Assembly (NCBI RefSeq): GCF_005886345.1
Contig: NZ_PNEC01000001.1
Location: 1 to 64,000, forward strand
Origin: Pseudoalteromonas phenolica
GTDB lineage: Bacteria; Pseudomonadota; Gammaproteobacteria; Enterobacterales; Alteromonadaceae
DNA: 64,000 bases
Direction of reading: 5' to 3'
The translations under genes and the position numbers were made by a program. Every line of letters starts with the position of its first letter. Within the stretch, counting starts at the first letter, position 1. The notes beneath the pieces were generated by a model that searched no databases, had not been told where the DNA came from, and saw nothing but the letters and a program-made list of their open reading frames with translations. Positions 47,806-57,509 of the stretch are shown one piece after another.

Positions 47806-50232
47806 TTAAATTGGCGAACCCGGCGGCATTTTTAATGCTGTAAAACCTTCAGGCCACTTTCCTGATTCTAAAAACGCTTTCACTTGACGTGCAAGATCAT
47901 GCCTAAATGCCGTGTCTTCACTCACGTTGCTAAATAGCGATCTTTGATCAAACTGTTTAGCTACACGCATTAACTGAAAACGTAACTGCGCTTGTACTTC
48001 TGGTTCAACTTTATTTGAGCTGGCTAACTGGGCTAGTCGTGCTGCTGTTAAAAATTGCACGCGTTGGGTTAGTTTTTGTGCCATGCCAGCTGCGCTATTT
48101 GCTTCAAAGATCTTGCTGTATAGTGTATTCATCAAGTCACTCAAACCAAAGTTCTTGCTGTCTCTGGCAGCATGCTGCGATAAACGATTTAAGCGTTCAG
48201 CGTTTAATAGCAGTTTTAAGCTATGATTTGCTGCCACTTCCGGTAGCGCCATGGCATCAAGGGCTAAGCCTGTACGGCCATAAACACTTTCACGGGTTTT
48301 ACGCTCACCATATGCTTTAGGCGGGATCAACGCTAAGATACTCTCTGGTATCATCAACTGCTCTGCTTCAAGGGTTTTCAGCATCGCCGATAGAGCTTGT
48401 TGCTGCGTCGCTTTATCTACAATTTTCGCACCTTTAACAGCACGCTCGCTACGTACTTCATAATCGTAATCAATACCCGCGATAAGCTTCACAGCCGACT
48501 CAACTTGGTAGCGATGGAATAAAAACAGGGGTACTAATTTCTCTTCTAATTGAGATAGTGCAACACCAGTTTTAATGTTATTAATACCGAATGTGTTTAA
48601 CGCTTGCTGACGAATATCGAGTACTCGCAGTAATTCTGCTGCAGGGTTTTCACCATTATCCCATAAATGTGCGGTCGGGTGACCACCACCTTGCGGGCGC
48701 GCATCAGGGTCAGAAATAAACTCTAAACCTTTGTTGTGATTTTCAGTGATGATATTAGCAAGCTCAGCTGCTTCATCTTTTCCAATGAAATCACTATAAC
48801 CATATTTCACCGCTTGAATATCCCAATCGCCCATACCTTTGGCATAGCCTTTAGAAATATCTAGCTGACCTTGTGCATCAAAACCAACCAACGGGTGCGG
48901 ATAATCCATTACTGACGCTCTGTTTTTAATAGACGCCGAGAAGTTATGTGCAATACCCAGCGTATGACCAATTTCATGGGCACTCAACTGACGAATACGA
49001 TCAAGGGCCATATTCTGTAAATGTGTGTTTACTTCATCGCCTTTCACAAAAGGCTCTGCCAGTGCTTCTGCAATTAAAATATCTTGGCGCACACGTAATG
49101 AGCCTAATGTGACGTGACCTTTGATGATCTCACCCGTACGCGGATCAATAATTGACGAGCCATAGGACCAACCACGTGTAGCTCTGTGCACCCACTGGAT
49201 CACGTTGTAGCGAACATCCATAGGATCGGCATGCTCTGGTAAAATTTTCACTTGGAAGCCATTGCTATAGCCCGCCGCTTCAAAAGCTTGCTCCCACCAA
49301 CGTGCGCCATCTAATAATGCAGTTCTAACGGGCTCTGGAACACCTGGGTCAAGGTAATACACAATCGGCTCAACCGCTTCGCTTTGCGCTGCCGTTGGAT
49401 CTTTTTTCGCTAAACGGTGACGAGGAATATAACGCACCAACATAGACTCACTCAGTGGTGCCGAATAGTCCTTGTGTTCAATACTCCAATATCCTGATTG
49501 CGCATGGAATTGGCGAGGCTGATACTCGTCATCAGGTAGCTTAATTAACGAGTGATGCTGGTGAATTGTCACAGCATATGGGTCTGCACTGACTTGACGA
49601 ACATACTTGCCCGGCTTGCTGCCTTTAAACGTTAAGACGGCTTCAAGTTCCGTGTTATCTACAAATGCTTTAGAGCGTGGCATAAATACCGCACTGCGCG
49701 AGCCATCTAGGCTAAAGCTACCTTGTTTACGATTTGCCAGTGTACGACTCACACCATGCACATCTGATAACAAATAAGGCGTGTAATCAATCAAGACGCT
49801 GTCATTGTCTTCAGCAACAACTTTAAAGCCTTGCAGAATACTAGAAGCAAAGGCTTCGTTGATACTTTGCTTTTCAGCAGCGTTACTTGAGCTCGCACGA
49901 TAGTAAGTATTTAATGCGCGAAGCATGATTTTATCGCCAAAGCGTTCAAATTGCGCGATATGCGTACCGCCTAGTTGGCCTCTATCTAGGCCGATATCAT
50001 TTGAACCCACCCCGTACGGCAAACTAAATTGCAGTAAAAATGGCTGCTTGAACTTATCAACATCAAGGTAAATTTTGCCGCTTTGCGTGTCGGCATAAAA
50101 GGAGTAATGACCCGGAAAATGATTAAACTTTTCAGTAAACTCATCAATAGACTTAATTGCGGCGTGCGCTTGGGTTATCATAGTGCCCAGCAAAGCTGAG
50201 AATATGACAGGTAAAAATCCAATTTTTCGCAT
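47806..50232 (-). CDS. Secreted zinc-dependent metalloprotease (DUF5117/DUF4953 type)
   Basis: 808-residue exported protein with signal peptide (FLPVIFSALLGTMITQAHA). The zinc motif HEIGHTLGIAH begins near residue 419, giving the HExxHxxGxxH pattern of metzincins, with a nearby SVMDYPHP methionine turn. The N-terminal half resembles DUF5117 and the C-terminal half DUF4953, a pairing seen in large bacterial zinc proteases of unknown substrate. It is divergent from fbp and monocistronic. Confidence 0.87.
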   Translation of the reverse strand: MRKIGFLPVIFSALLGTMITQAHAAIKSIDEFTEKFNHFPGHYSFYADTQSGKIYLDVDKFKQPFLLQFSLPYGVGSNDIGLDRGQLGGTHIAQFERFGDKIMLRALNTYYRASSSNAAEKQSINEAFASSILQGFKVVAEDNDSVLIDYTPYLLSDVHGVSRTLANRKQGSFSLDGSRSAVFMPRSKAFVDNTELEAVLTFKGSKPGKYVRQVSADPYAVTIHQHHSLIKLPDDEYQPRQFHAQSGYWSIEHKDYSAPLSESMLVRYIPRHRLAKKDPTAAQSEAVEPIVYYLDPGVPEPVRTALLDGARWWEQAFEAAGYSNGFQVKILPEHADPMDVRYNVIQWVHRATRGWSYGSSIIDPRTGEIIKGHVTLGSLRVRQDILIAEALAEPFVKGDEVNTHLQNMALDRIRQLSAHEIGHTLGIAHNFSASIKNRASVMDYPHPLVGFDAQGQLDISKGYAKGMGDWDIQAVKYGYSDFIGKDEAAELANIITENHNKGLEFISDPDARPQGGGHPTAHLWDNGENPAAELLRVLDIRQQALNTFGINNIKTGVALSQLEEKLVPLFLFHRYQVESAVKLIAGIDYDYEVRSERAVKGAKIVDKATQQQALSAMLKTLEAEQLMIPESILALIPPKAYGERKTRESVYGRTGLALDAMALPEVAANHSLKLLLNAERLNRLSQHAARDSKNFGLSDLMNTLYSKIFEANSAAGMAQKLTQRVQFLTAARLAQLASSNKVEPEVQAQLRFQLMRVAKQFDQRSLFSNVSEDTAFRHDLARQVKAFLESGKWPEGFTALKMPPGSPI

Positions 50233-50392
50233 AATCTTATCTTTGTTATTAGAGGTTTTAAGTGGTTATCATTGTTACAGTATAATTTATCCAATCTGTT
50301 TAACAGCTATTTAAGACAAAATTCAGCGCGGCACGCAGCCCTCTCTCACACTATACTTGGCTGCGACCATAACGTTATCAGGACTATTTACT

Positions 50393-51361
50393 ATGCGTAG
50401 ACTTCCTCCAGTGTTAATTGAAGACGGTTGTTCTAGAGAGTTAGTTTCATTGATCCGCACTATCCTTGCGGCTTGTAAAGAGATTTCATTCCGTGTTGGC
50501 CAAGGCGCACTTTCTGGTGTATTAGGTTCAACATTAGACGAAAACATTCAAGGTGAAACGCAGAAGAAGCTTGATGTGCTGTCTAACCAGCTATTAAAAG
50601 ACATCTTATTAGAGTCTGGCTATGTAAAAGCAATTGCCTCTGAAGAAGAAGACTACACGGTGGCGGGTAACTCAGACGCTAATTTTATTGTCGCATTTGA
50701 CCCACTTGATGGTTCTTCAAACACCGACATCAACTCACTGGTTGGTACGATTTTCTCAATCATGGAAGCGCCTAAAGATTCAGATCCTGCGGATCCTGCT
50801 ATCTTCATGCAACCAGGTCACAAGCAAGTTGCAGCAGGTTATGTACTATATGGCCCATCAACAACGCTTGCGCTTTCTACTGGTAAAGGCACACGTATTT
50901 TCACCCTTGATAAAACGCATGGCAGCTTCTTATTAACTGAAGACTTTGCGAAAATTCCAGAAGATACCAAAGAGTTCGCAATTAACGCCTCTAACCAGCG
51001 TCACTGGCAACCAGCAATGAAAAACTACATTCAAGATTTGTTAGCTGGAGATACTGGCCCTCGCGGTAAAAACTTTAACATGCGCTGGATTGCAGCCATG
51101 GTTGGTGATGTACACCGTGTATTATGCCGCGGTGGTTTATTCACTTACCCTGCAGACACCAAAAATCCAGAAAAACCATACAAACTTCGTTTGATGTACG
51201 AAGCAAATCCAATGGCAATGCTAGTAGAGCAAGCGGGCGGTTTAGCGCACACAGGTGAAGAGCGTATTATGGATATTCAACCAAATGACATCCACCAGCG
51301 TGTTGCGGTAATTCTTGGTTCTAAGAACGAAGTTGAGGCGTGTTTGGCTTATCACAAATAA
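50393..51361 (+). CDS. fbp: Class I fructose-1,6-bisphosphatase
   Basis: 322-residue gluconeogenic enzyme. It has [24 protein letters not shown], the class I metal-binding signature, and the catalytic ring [19 protein letters not shown] near the C-terminus. The start at 50393 ([12 protein letters not shown]) has AGGA ten bases upstream; a 12-residue extension is not supported. Ends in a strong terminator. Confidence 0.96.
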   Translation: MRRLPPVLIEDGCSRELVSLIRTILAACKEISFRVGQGALSGVLGSTLDENIQGETQKKLDVLSNQLLKDILLESGYVKAIASEEEDYTVAGNSDANFIVAFDPLDGSSNTDINSLVGTIFSIMEAPKDSDPADPAIFMQPGHKQVAAGYVLYGPSTTLALSTGKGTRIFTLDKTHGSFLLTEDFAKIPEDTKEFAINASNQRHWQPAMKNYIQDLLAGDTGPRGKNFNMRWIAAMVGDVHRVLCRGGLFTYPADTKNPEKPYKLRLMYEANPMAMLVEQAGGLAHTGEERIMDIQPNDIHQRVAVILGSKNEVEACLAYHK

Positions 51362-51384
51362 TCAGGTTTCAAGTTTAACCTAGT

Positions 51385-51410
51385 AAAAAAGCAGCTTCGG
51401 CTGCTTTTTT
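51385..51410. terminator. Terminator of fbp
   Basis: Stem AAAAAAGCAGC / GCTGCTTTTTT closed by a TTCG tetraloop, with A and T runs at both ends; it also faces the convergent small gene. Confidence 0.95.
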
Positions 51411-51421
51411 CTTATTAGCTT

Positions 51422-51760
51422 TTAACTTTCAGCTTTCAATAACATGCTTAATTGCTGAATTTTTCTCATTGTAATTTGTCCCATCTGTTCGGGGTTACTC
51501 AATGCATACAACACGCCTTCGACTTTTTGTGTATCGATGTCTTCTCGCATATCGAGTAACTGTGCCCACATTTCTAATTCATCAATATCTAACTGCTTAC
51601 TCAGCACTTTATCTAATACAGCTAAAACATCTTGGTTACTAACGAAGTAGACAACCTCTGACTGCGAGGCAGCAAGTAAGACTGAAAAGGCCTCTGAACG
51701 CTTTTCACTAAAGTGCACGATGGCTTTAACGGCCTCAAGGTGAGTCATGTTATTATTCAT
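51422..51760 (-). CDS. Small helical protein of unknown function
   Basis: 112-residue protein I do not recognise. It is predicted to be mostly helical and acidic, with no signal peptide or membrane segment (LDKVLSKQLDIDELEMWAQLLDMREDID, then MRKIQQLSMLLKAES). The start at 51760 has AGAGAAA upstream. It is divergent from the CWC/DUF5522 gene with only 27 bp between the starts. Confidence 0.65.
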   Translation of the reverse strand: MNNNMTHLEAVKAIVHFSEKRSEAFSVLLAASQSEVVYFVSNQDVLAVLDKVLSKQLDIDELEMWAQLLDMREDIDTQKVEGVLYALSNPEQMGQITMRKIQQLSMLLKAES

Positions 51761-51787
51761 GTAAATTTCTCTTATTCGAATGTATTC

Positions 51788-52120
51788 ATGAACTGCGAGC
51801 AATGCCAGCAAACTCTAAAATGTAGTGCCGATACTGATTGCTGGTGTATGACACTGCCAAATATTCTACCTATTTCCGATTCATCTGGCTGCGTATGTCG
51901 CGCTTGTTTAATAAAAAATATTAGGATCTACATCGAAGATATAAAACACAAGCCTATAAAGGATCAGCTTGCGCTCGCACGACCTTATCAAAACAACACT
52001 AATTTTATTGAAGGCATTGATTATGATATGGAAAATGGCTTGCTCGTGATGAGTCGTTGGGCACACTTAAAACGAGGTAAGTGCTGTGGCAACGGCTGTC
52101 GCCATTGCCCTTATAAATAG
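51788..52120 (+). CDS. Cysteine-rich CWC / DUF5522-type protein
   Basis: 110-residue protein with 12 cysteines in three groups: MNCEQCQQTLKC...CWCMTLP, CVCRACL, and a C-terminal GKCCGNGCRHCPYK. The first group fits the cysteine-rich CWC family and the last the DUF5522 family, which are often neighbours or fused. The pattern suggests bound zinc or an Fe-S cluster. Function unknown. No ribosome site is seen before the ATG at 51788. Confidence 0.75.
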   Translation: MNCEQCQQTLKCSADTDCWCMTLPNILPISDSSGCVCRACLIKNIRIYIEDIKHKPIKDQLALARPYQNNTNFIEGIDYDMENGLLVMSRWAHLKRGKCCGNGCRHCPYK

Positions 52121-52145
52121 ACCTGAGCTCAGGTTAAGTAGTCAC

Positions 52146-52979
52146 TTATACTTCGCCGGTTTCTATGGGTAGGCTATTTTCGGCATTGCCCCACTCTGAC
52201 CATGAGCCATCGTACACAGCTAAATCTTGATAACCACATTCCTCTGCTATCATGGCCAAAATACAAGCTGTTATGCCCGAGCCGCAGCTAAACTGCAGAG
52301 ACTTACCTTCGACGCCCAAAGTTTTCAACCTTTCATGTAATTCAGAGATTGGTTTCAGGCATTTGCTTTCATCGAGCACACTCGCATAGTGCATACTTTT
52401 GCTGTTTGGAATATGCCCAGAAATCATACCCGCTCTTGGCTCTGGCTCGTCGCCTGTAAAACGCTTGTAACTGCGTGCATCAAGCAATAAGCTATTAGGA
52501 TCGTCTATGGCATTGAGAACCACTTGCTTATCGATAAAGTAACCCGATCTTGGATGAGCGACAAAATCACCTATGGTTTTAGCTTGACTGTACTCAGCCT
52601 GAGTAGGTAAACCCAATTCAAGCCAACGTACTAAGCCACCATCGATTACATACACCTCTTCAAAGCCCATGCTTTTGAACATCCACCAAGCACGTGCAGC
52701 ACTGAAAAGGCCTTTGTCATCATAAACAATCACAGTGTCAGTGTTATTTACACCTAGCTGGCGCATTTCTGCCTGAAATTGCTGCGCACCACACATGGTG
52801 CTTGAAAGCTTTGCTTCTGGTTCACATAGTGCACCTTTGATATCAAATCGTTTGGCACCCTGAATGATTGCTTGAGGGCAATATGCCCCTTTCACGCCTG
52901 CACTCACTATGCCCGCATCGAAGACATGAACGCGTTCAAGGTTTTCTTGTAGCCACTCACACGACTTGATGTTTTTCAT
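52146..52979 (-). CDS. sseA: Thiosulfate/3-mercaptopyruvate sulfurtransferase
   Basis: 277-residue tandem rhodanese. The second domain has the active-site loop SCGSGITAC, which matches the CGSGVTA motif of mercaptopyruvate sulfurtransferases such as SseA. The first domain is catalytically inactive, as usual, but keeps the DDKGLFSAARAWWMF linker region. It is a sulfur-transfer enzyme in the cytoplasm, convergent with the CWC-type gene. Confidence 0.9.
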   Translation of the reverse strand: MKNIKSCEWLQENLERVHVFDAGIVSAGVKGAYCPQAIIQGAKRFDIKGALCEPEAKLSSTMCGAQQFQAEMRQLGVNNTDTVIVYDDKGLFSAARAWWMFKSMGFEEVYVIDGGLVRWLELGLPTQAEYSQAKTIGDFVAHPRSGYFIDKQVVLNAIDDPNSLLLDARSYKRFTGDEPEPRAGMISGHIPNSKSMHYASVLDESKCLKPISELHERLKTLGVEGKSLQFSCGSGITACILAMIAEECGYQDLAVYDGSWSEWGNAENSLPIETGEV

Positions 52980-53051
52980 CCTTACTCTCCCAAAGCAACT
53001 ATCAATCAGGCTATACTAGACGGCAATTTTCACAAGTACAATATAATCGCC

Positions 53052-54131
53052 ATGGTGAACGCTATAAAAAAAGAAGCTATTAAAAAAGAAGCTATTTCAG
53101 GCCCTATTTTAGCCGTACTACCTAAGTTTATTGGCGATGCAATCAATACTCTATCTGCTATCGAGCTAATCAGAAAACTCTACCCTGACAATGAAATTTA
53201 TCTTTTAGCTCGGCCTTACATGGTTGAACTATTTGCGCGCGATAAGTTTTACAATATCAAAGTGATTACCGATGAGCGTTTTGGTGAAGCTAAACTTTCA
53301 GTGTTTTCACTTGCCAAGAAGCTAAAACAACATAAATTCTCAATGGCTGTCTTATTTAGAGGCTCACTCTCTGAAGCGCTTCTAGCTAAACTTGCAGGCA
53401 TTAAAACTGTCATTGGCTACGCACAAAATGGCCGAAAACCACTTCTCAGTCACCCATTAAATTTAAATGTTAATCATCATTATTTACTGAGATATTGCCG
53501 TTTAATTAACGAAACACATGGTAACTGTTTTGAGCAGTTTGATACTCCTAAATTAACTTATCAACAGGTTGAAAGTGCAGTCTCTGATAACGATAAAATC
53601 AATATTGGTCTGTATTTAGGTGGTAAGAATAAAGGTGCGCGTCACTACCCGTTTAAACAAGCAAAACAAGTGATTGCCTTACTTAATGAAAAGTATCTGC
53701 CTAACTTAATTCTGATTGGTGATAGATCGGAACAAGCAGAAAACCAAAAGCTGTTTGAATATGCAAATAGCTTGAATATGACTTGCACAGATTTAACAGG
53801 GAAAACGTCGTTGACGGACTTAGTCGATCATATTGCTGCGTTCGATTTACTAATTAGTATAGATTCTGGCCCAATGCATATGGCAGCGGCATTACAAACG
53901 CCATGCGTAGCCATTGTTGGGCAAGGCACTAGCCCTTGGTCTTTGGTAGTACCAAAAACGCCTAATGTTATCGCTGCAACGGCTGAACACAGCTTACAAC
54001 TCAACGACAGTTTTCTAGTTCAAGATATTAACCCAGAAAATATTGTCCAGCGAAGCAATGCTTTACTTCAAACTAGCATAACTTTCATAGATAAAGCAGA
54101 ATTAACATTACCTCAACCAAATAAGCAATAA
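53052..54131 (+). CDS. Glycosyltransferase family 9 (heptosyltransferase-like)
   Basis: 359-residue GT9 protein of the ADP-heptose:LPS heptosyltransferase family. It has an N-terminal ILAVLPKFIGDAINTLSAIEL that matches the GD-nucleotide loop and a C-terminal LISIDSGPMHMAAALQTPCVAIVGQG motif for the sugar nucleotide. It likely adds a sugar to the LPS core. The first 15 residues contain a duplicated AIKKE, from a 15-bp repeat. No ribosome site is evident. A GT25 gene follows 10 bases later. Confidence 0.85.
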   Translation: MVNAIKKEAIKKEAISGPILAVLPKFIGDAINTLSAIELIRKLYPDNEIYLLARPYMVELFARDKFYNIKVITDERFGEAKLSVFSLAKKLKQHKFSMAVLFRGSLSEALLAKLAGIKTVIGYAQNGRKPLLSHPLNLNVNHHYLLRYCRLINETHGNCFEQFDTPKLTYQQVESAVSDNDKINIGLYLGGKNKGARHYPFKQAKQVIALLNEKYLPNLILIGDRSEQAENQKLFEYANSLNMTCTDLTGKTSLTDLVDHIAAFDLLISIDSGPMHMAAALQTPCVAIVGQGTSPWSLVVPKTPNVIAATAEHSLQLNDSFLVQDINPENIVQRSNALLQTSITFIDKAELTLPQPNKQ

Positions 54132-54141
54132 GAACATATCT

Positions 54142-54885
54142 ATGCAGATTCCTATTTTTATCATCAACATGGCAAGTAGCATCGAAAGGTGGGAAAGCAC
54201 CTCACACCAGCTTAAATTACTCGGATTAGAGAGCACAAGGTTTGATGCCACAATTGGAAAGTCATTGACTGAACAAGAAGTTGCTCAGTGGTATGACAAA
54301 GAAAAAAACAAACAAAGTCACCATAGAGACTTAACAATTGGTGAAATAGGATGCTATGTCAGTCATAAACGCGTATGGAAGAAAATCGTCAACGAACAAA
54401 TTCCGTATTGTTTAATCCTTGAAGATGATTTATCTATCAGTGACGAGCTACCCAAAGTGCTCGAACAAATTGAGCATTTACAAGGTTGGGAATTAATTAA
54501 ACTTTTCGACAATCGAGATATTCCATTTGTCGAAAGCCAAAAGCTCAACAACACCTTCAGCATTGGAAACTTTCGAAAAGTACCTAATGGTTGTTTGGGT
54601 TATTTATTAAGCTTAGAAGGAGCACGTAAATTACTTAAAAGAAAACGCTTTTATCGGGCTGTTGACCTTGATATTCAATTCCATAGTGAAGTTGGCTTGA
54701 GTATTATCGGTATCAGGCCTTACCCTATCTCTGAGCATAATGATTTTGAAAGTGATATAGAGTCTGTCAATAAAGGAAGGCATTCGAATCATAGTACTTT
54801 TCTACGCAATTTAAAATTTCGAATCAAAATGCACTTTGAACGAAAGAAAGTTTCAGCTGACCTATCTAAAATCACCCAAAAATAA
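54142..54885 (+). CDS. Glycosyltransferase family 25 (LPS type)
   Basis: 247-residue GT25 protein. Features are the start IPIFIINMASSIERW, TIGEIGCYVSHKRVW, and the metal-binding LILEDDLSI. GT25 enzymes add galactose or glucose to lipooligosaccharide cores. It forms a two-gene unit with the GT9 protein, so both probably decorate the same LPS. A hairpin terminator follows. Confidence 0.87.
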   Translation: MQIPIFIINMASSIERWESTSHQLKLLGLESTRFDATIGKSLTEQEVAQWYDKEKNKQSHHRDLTIGEIGCYVSHKRVWKKIVNEQIPYCLILEDDLSISDELPKVLEQIEHLQGWELIKLFDNRDIPFVESQKLNNTFSIGNFRKVPNGCLGYLLSLEGARKLLKRKRFYRAVDLDIQFHSEVGLSIIGIRPYPISEHNDFESDIESVNKGRHSNHSTFLRNLKFRIKMHFERKKVSADLSKITQK

Positions 54886-54909
54886 AAAACGAGCTTCTGG
54901 CTCGTTTTT
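54885..54909. terminator. Terminator of the glycosyltransferase pair
   Basis: Stem AAAAACGAGC / GCTCGTTTTT with a 5-base loop overlaps the end of the GT25 stop codon; it also faces the convergent GGDEF-EAL gene. Confidence 0.92.
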
Positions 54910-54935
54910 ATTGAGTCTTATTGCAACTTCACAAA

Positions 54936-57251
54936 TTAACCTGCCTTATGATAATCCACCAACCAATTTAAAAACTCAGTCGATGGAAGCGGTTTGCTTA
55001 AGTAGTATCCTTGCGCATAATCACACTGCATTTGGTCAAGTAATTTTAGAGACGCTAGGTTTTCTACTCCTTCTGCAACGACTGAAAAACCAAGCTGATG
55101 CCCAAGTGTAATCGTTGATTGTACAATGTGTTGATCTTGCTGAGACTCGTCAAGTTTTAGAATAAACACTTTATCTAATTTTAACTCATCAATAGGTAGC
55201 ATTTTAAGACGCCCAAGTGAGGTTTGTCCTACACCATAGTCATCTAGAGAAATCATCACTCCGAGTTCTTTTAGAGCTTTAAGTGCTGCGATGCCTTTTT
55301 CCTCATTTTCTATCATGTCTCGCTCAGTGAGCTCAATGGTGATTAATGCAGGAGTCACTTTAGAAAGCGCTAGTTGAGACTCTAAATGTGGGAAAAAATC
55401 ATCATGGGCAATATCCTGCGCAGACACATTAATCGCCGCTTTCATTGTGACGCCTTGCTGCTGCCACTCGGCAAGCTGCTTAACAACAGTAGAAACGACC
55501 CACTGAGTTAATTCAACAATCAAGCCAGACTGCTCAGCAAGGTCGATAAATAACTCTGGAGAGACCCATTGTCCATCAGGCTTATGCCAACGGATCAGCG
55601 CTTCAACTTTATCAATTTGTTGTGTTTTTAAGTTTAACTTAGGTTGATAGGCCATAAATAATTGCCCATCGTCATTACTCAGCGCTTGTTTTAATTCATC
55701 TATTAGTTTAAGTCTTGAAAGGTGCTCTTCATCTTCGCCATCACGATAATAATAAATTTCATGACCATCCTGTGCGGCAGTATCAACAGCGATTAGTGCC
55801 CTACGTACAAGATCTTCAGGGTTACCTGCTTGCTGAGGATAGATCACCACCCCCATGCTAAAGCGCAGCGCAATGTCTAAGTTTCTGATCATATAACTTT
55901 TAACTAGGGCTTTATTAAGCTTGGCGACACATTGCTCAACCGTACTCCCTTCGGTGGGGTTCATCACTACTAAAAACTCATCACCACCAATACGAGCATG
56001 CAAACCATTAAAGTCTTCAGTAACTTCTTCAATTCGCTTAGCAACTGCACGAATACAGTCATCCCCTACTCTGGGACCTAATTTGTCATTAATATGCCTT
56101 AAACCACGAATATCTATCGCAACAAGGTATAAGATTGGGTTACTAGAAAGCTTTTCAGTTAAACGTTCTAACGCAGCTGTGCGATTGTAAAAGCCTGTTA
56201 AGTGATCGTGCTGAGCCTGAAAACGAATTTTCTTTTCACGCTCTTGAATATCTTCACCCATCTCTTGGAAGGCATCAAACAGCTCACAAATTTCTTTACT
56301 TGGACTGTTATCTGTTAAATTCGCGCTGTAATCCCCCTTTGAAAATTGCTTGGCCATTTCAGTTAGGTGCTGCAGAGGCGTCGTGAGGTTGTTTGCCAGA
56401 AAACCACTAGTTAAAAAACCCAGGACGATGGTGCCACATGACAATAAAATAATGCTCAAAACGAGTTGATCGAATTCATCGTATTGTTCTGTCAGATTGG
56501 CACTAAGTATCACACTGATAGGATTACTCGATAATGCTGGCAACGACACTTCTGCACTAATAAAAACAGGGTAGTCAGTAAACCATCGAGTGGTTGTTTG
56601 GTCATGGATAAAGGCTAATAAGTCACTTTGTGTTTGAGGTAACTCTATTGAGCTGGCCTTTAGGCCCGTCGCATGAGAGATAAAGCTCATCTCAACGCCC
56701 GTTAGCTCTTTCAGCTCTTGCGCAATAATCTCATTAACGGCAAAACCAACCACACTTAAAGCAATGGTTCTAGGGGCTTTAACGGGTAAAATAATGGTCT
56801 GATAAAGTTGATTATCTATAACAATGAAAGTCGACTCTTTACCATTAGTAAGCAACTTTTTCATCAATTGCTGACTATTTTTAGGTAGCATCAGTCCTTC
56901 TTTATTAGAGGCAATTACATTACCTTTAAGGTCCATCAGTAACATCAAATCTGCATCAATGCGATTACTGTGATTAAACAGCGCACTTTGAATGGTCTCT
57001 TGATCTCGACTCGCTACAGCTTGCTTAAAGCCGAAATCTGCGGTCAATACCGTAGATGCAGTGACAAGTAAGCGCTCTTTTGCTTTTAGGTATTGTTGAT
57101 AAACATTTTGGGCAACTTTAATGCCTTGTTGTACTTGTTTGTCATTATATTGATTAGTTGACCACCAAAAGCTCGCTAAGCTTGTGATCGCCGTAAGTAA
57201 TACAAGCCCGACACACAGTAAAATAATACGTTGTTTTAAAGTGGTGCTCAT
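54936..57251 (-). CDS. Membrane GGDEF-EAL c-di-GMP enzyme
   Basis: 771-residue inner membrane protein. An N-terminal helix (IILLCVGLVLLTAITSLASFWW) and a second near 260-285 flank a periplasmic sensor of about 220 residues. A HAMP linker (about 285-335), a GGDEF domain (RIGGDEFLVVMN, around residue 420) and an EAL domain (about 520-765) follow. EAL has VEALIRWHKPDG, NVSAQDI, IELTERD, LDDYGVGQTSL and LKLDKVFI, so both enzymes look intact; the GGDEF lacks an obvious RxxD site. The sensor fold is not one I can name. Ligand unknown. Confidence 0.88.
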   Translation of the reverse strand: MSTTLKQRIILLCVGLVLLTAITSLASFWWSTNQYNDKQVQQGIKVAQNVYQQYLKAKERLLVTASTVLTADFGFKQAVASRDQETIQSALFNHSNRIDADLMLLMDLKGNVIASNKEGLMLPKNSQQLMKKLLTNGKESTFIVIDNQLYQTIILPVKAPRTIALSVVGFAVNEIIAQELKELTGVEMSFISHATGLKASSIELPQTQSDLLAFIHDQTTTRWFTDYPVFISAEVSLPALSSNPISVILSANLTEQYDEFDQLVLSIILLSCGTIVLGFLTSGFLANNLTTPLQHLTEMAKQFSKGDYSANLTDNSPSKEICELFDAFQEMGEDIQEREKKIRFQAQHDHLTGFYNRTAALERLTEKLSSNPILYLVAIDIRGLRHINDKLGPRVGDDCIRAVAKRIEEVTEDFNGLHARIGGDEFLVVMNPTEGSTVEQCVAKLNKALVKSYMIRNLDIALRFSMGVVIYPQQAGNPEDLVRRALIAVDTAAQDGHEIYYYRDGEDEEHLSRLKLIDELKQALSNDDGQLFMAYQPKLNLKTQQIDKVEALIRWHKPDGQWVSPELFIDLAEQSGLIVELTQWVVSTVVKQLAEWQQQGVTMKAAINVSAQDIAHDDFFPHLESQLALSKVTPALITIELTERDMIENEEKGIAALKALKELGVMISLDDYGVGQTSLGRLKMLPIDELKLDKVFILKLDESQQDQHIVQSTITLGHQLGFSVVAEGVENLASLKLLDQMQCDYAQGYYLSKPLPSTEFLNWLVDYHKAG

Positions 57252-57423
57252 GATGTTCCCTTTGCACGCTGAATATTTAAGTGACTCAAAATGGAAAAGT
57301 TAGCGAAAATAAAGAGTCAAAATATGTTTATGAATATAGACCAATATTGCCTTAAATTCATTGACCGAGATCTTAGTAAAGATAAAGGGATAACCTTGTT
57401 AATTGCAAGGATTTTGAGAATAA

Positions 57424-57458
57424 AGCCTGATAATACAAGTTTTTAGTATTATCAGGCT
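57424..57458 (-). terminator. purC downstream hairpin 1
   Basis: Perfect 13-bp stem AGCCTGATAATAC / GTATTATCAGGCT with a 9-base loop, followed leftward by TTTATT. It is the second of two hairpins met by a transcript leaving purC. Confidence 0.75.
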
Positions 57459-57461
57459 AAG

Positions 57462-57494
57462 GATTTAATAGCTTTAGGTATGACCTATTAAATC
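57462..57494 (-). terminator. purC downstream hairpin 2
   Basis: Perfect 10-bp A/T-rich stem GATTTAATAG / CTATTAAATC with a 13-base loop, 15 bp past the purC stop and directly next to hairpin 1. It may act as an RNA-stability element. Confidence 0.55.
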
Positions 57495-57509
57495 ACTTTA
57501 GCGAAACGC

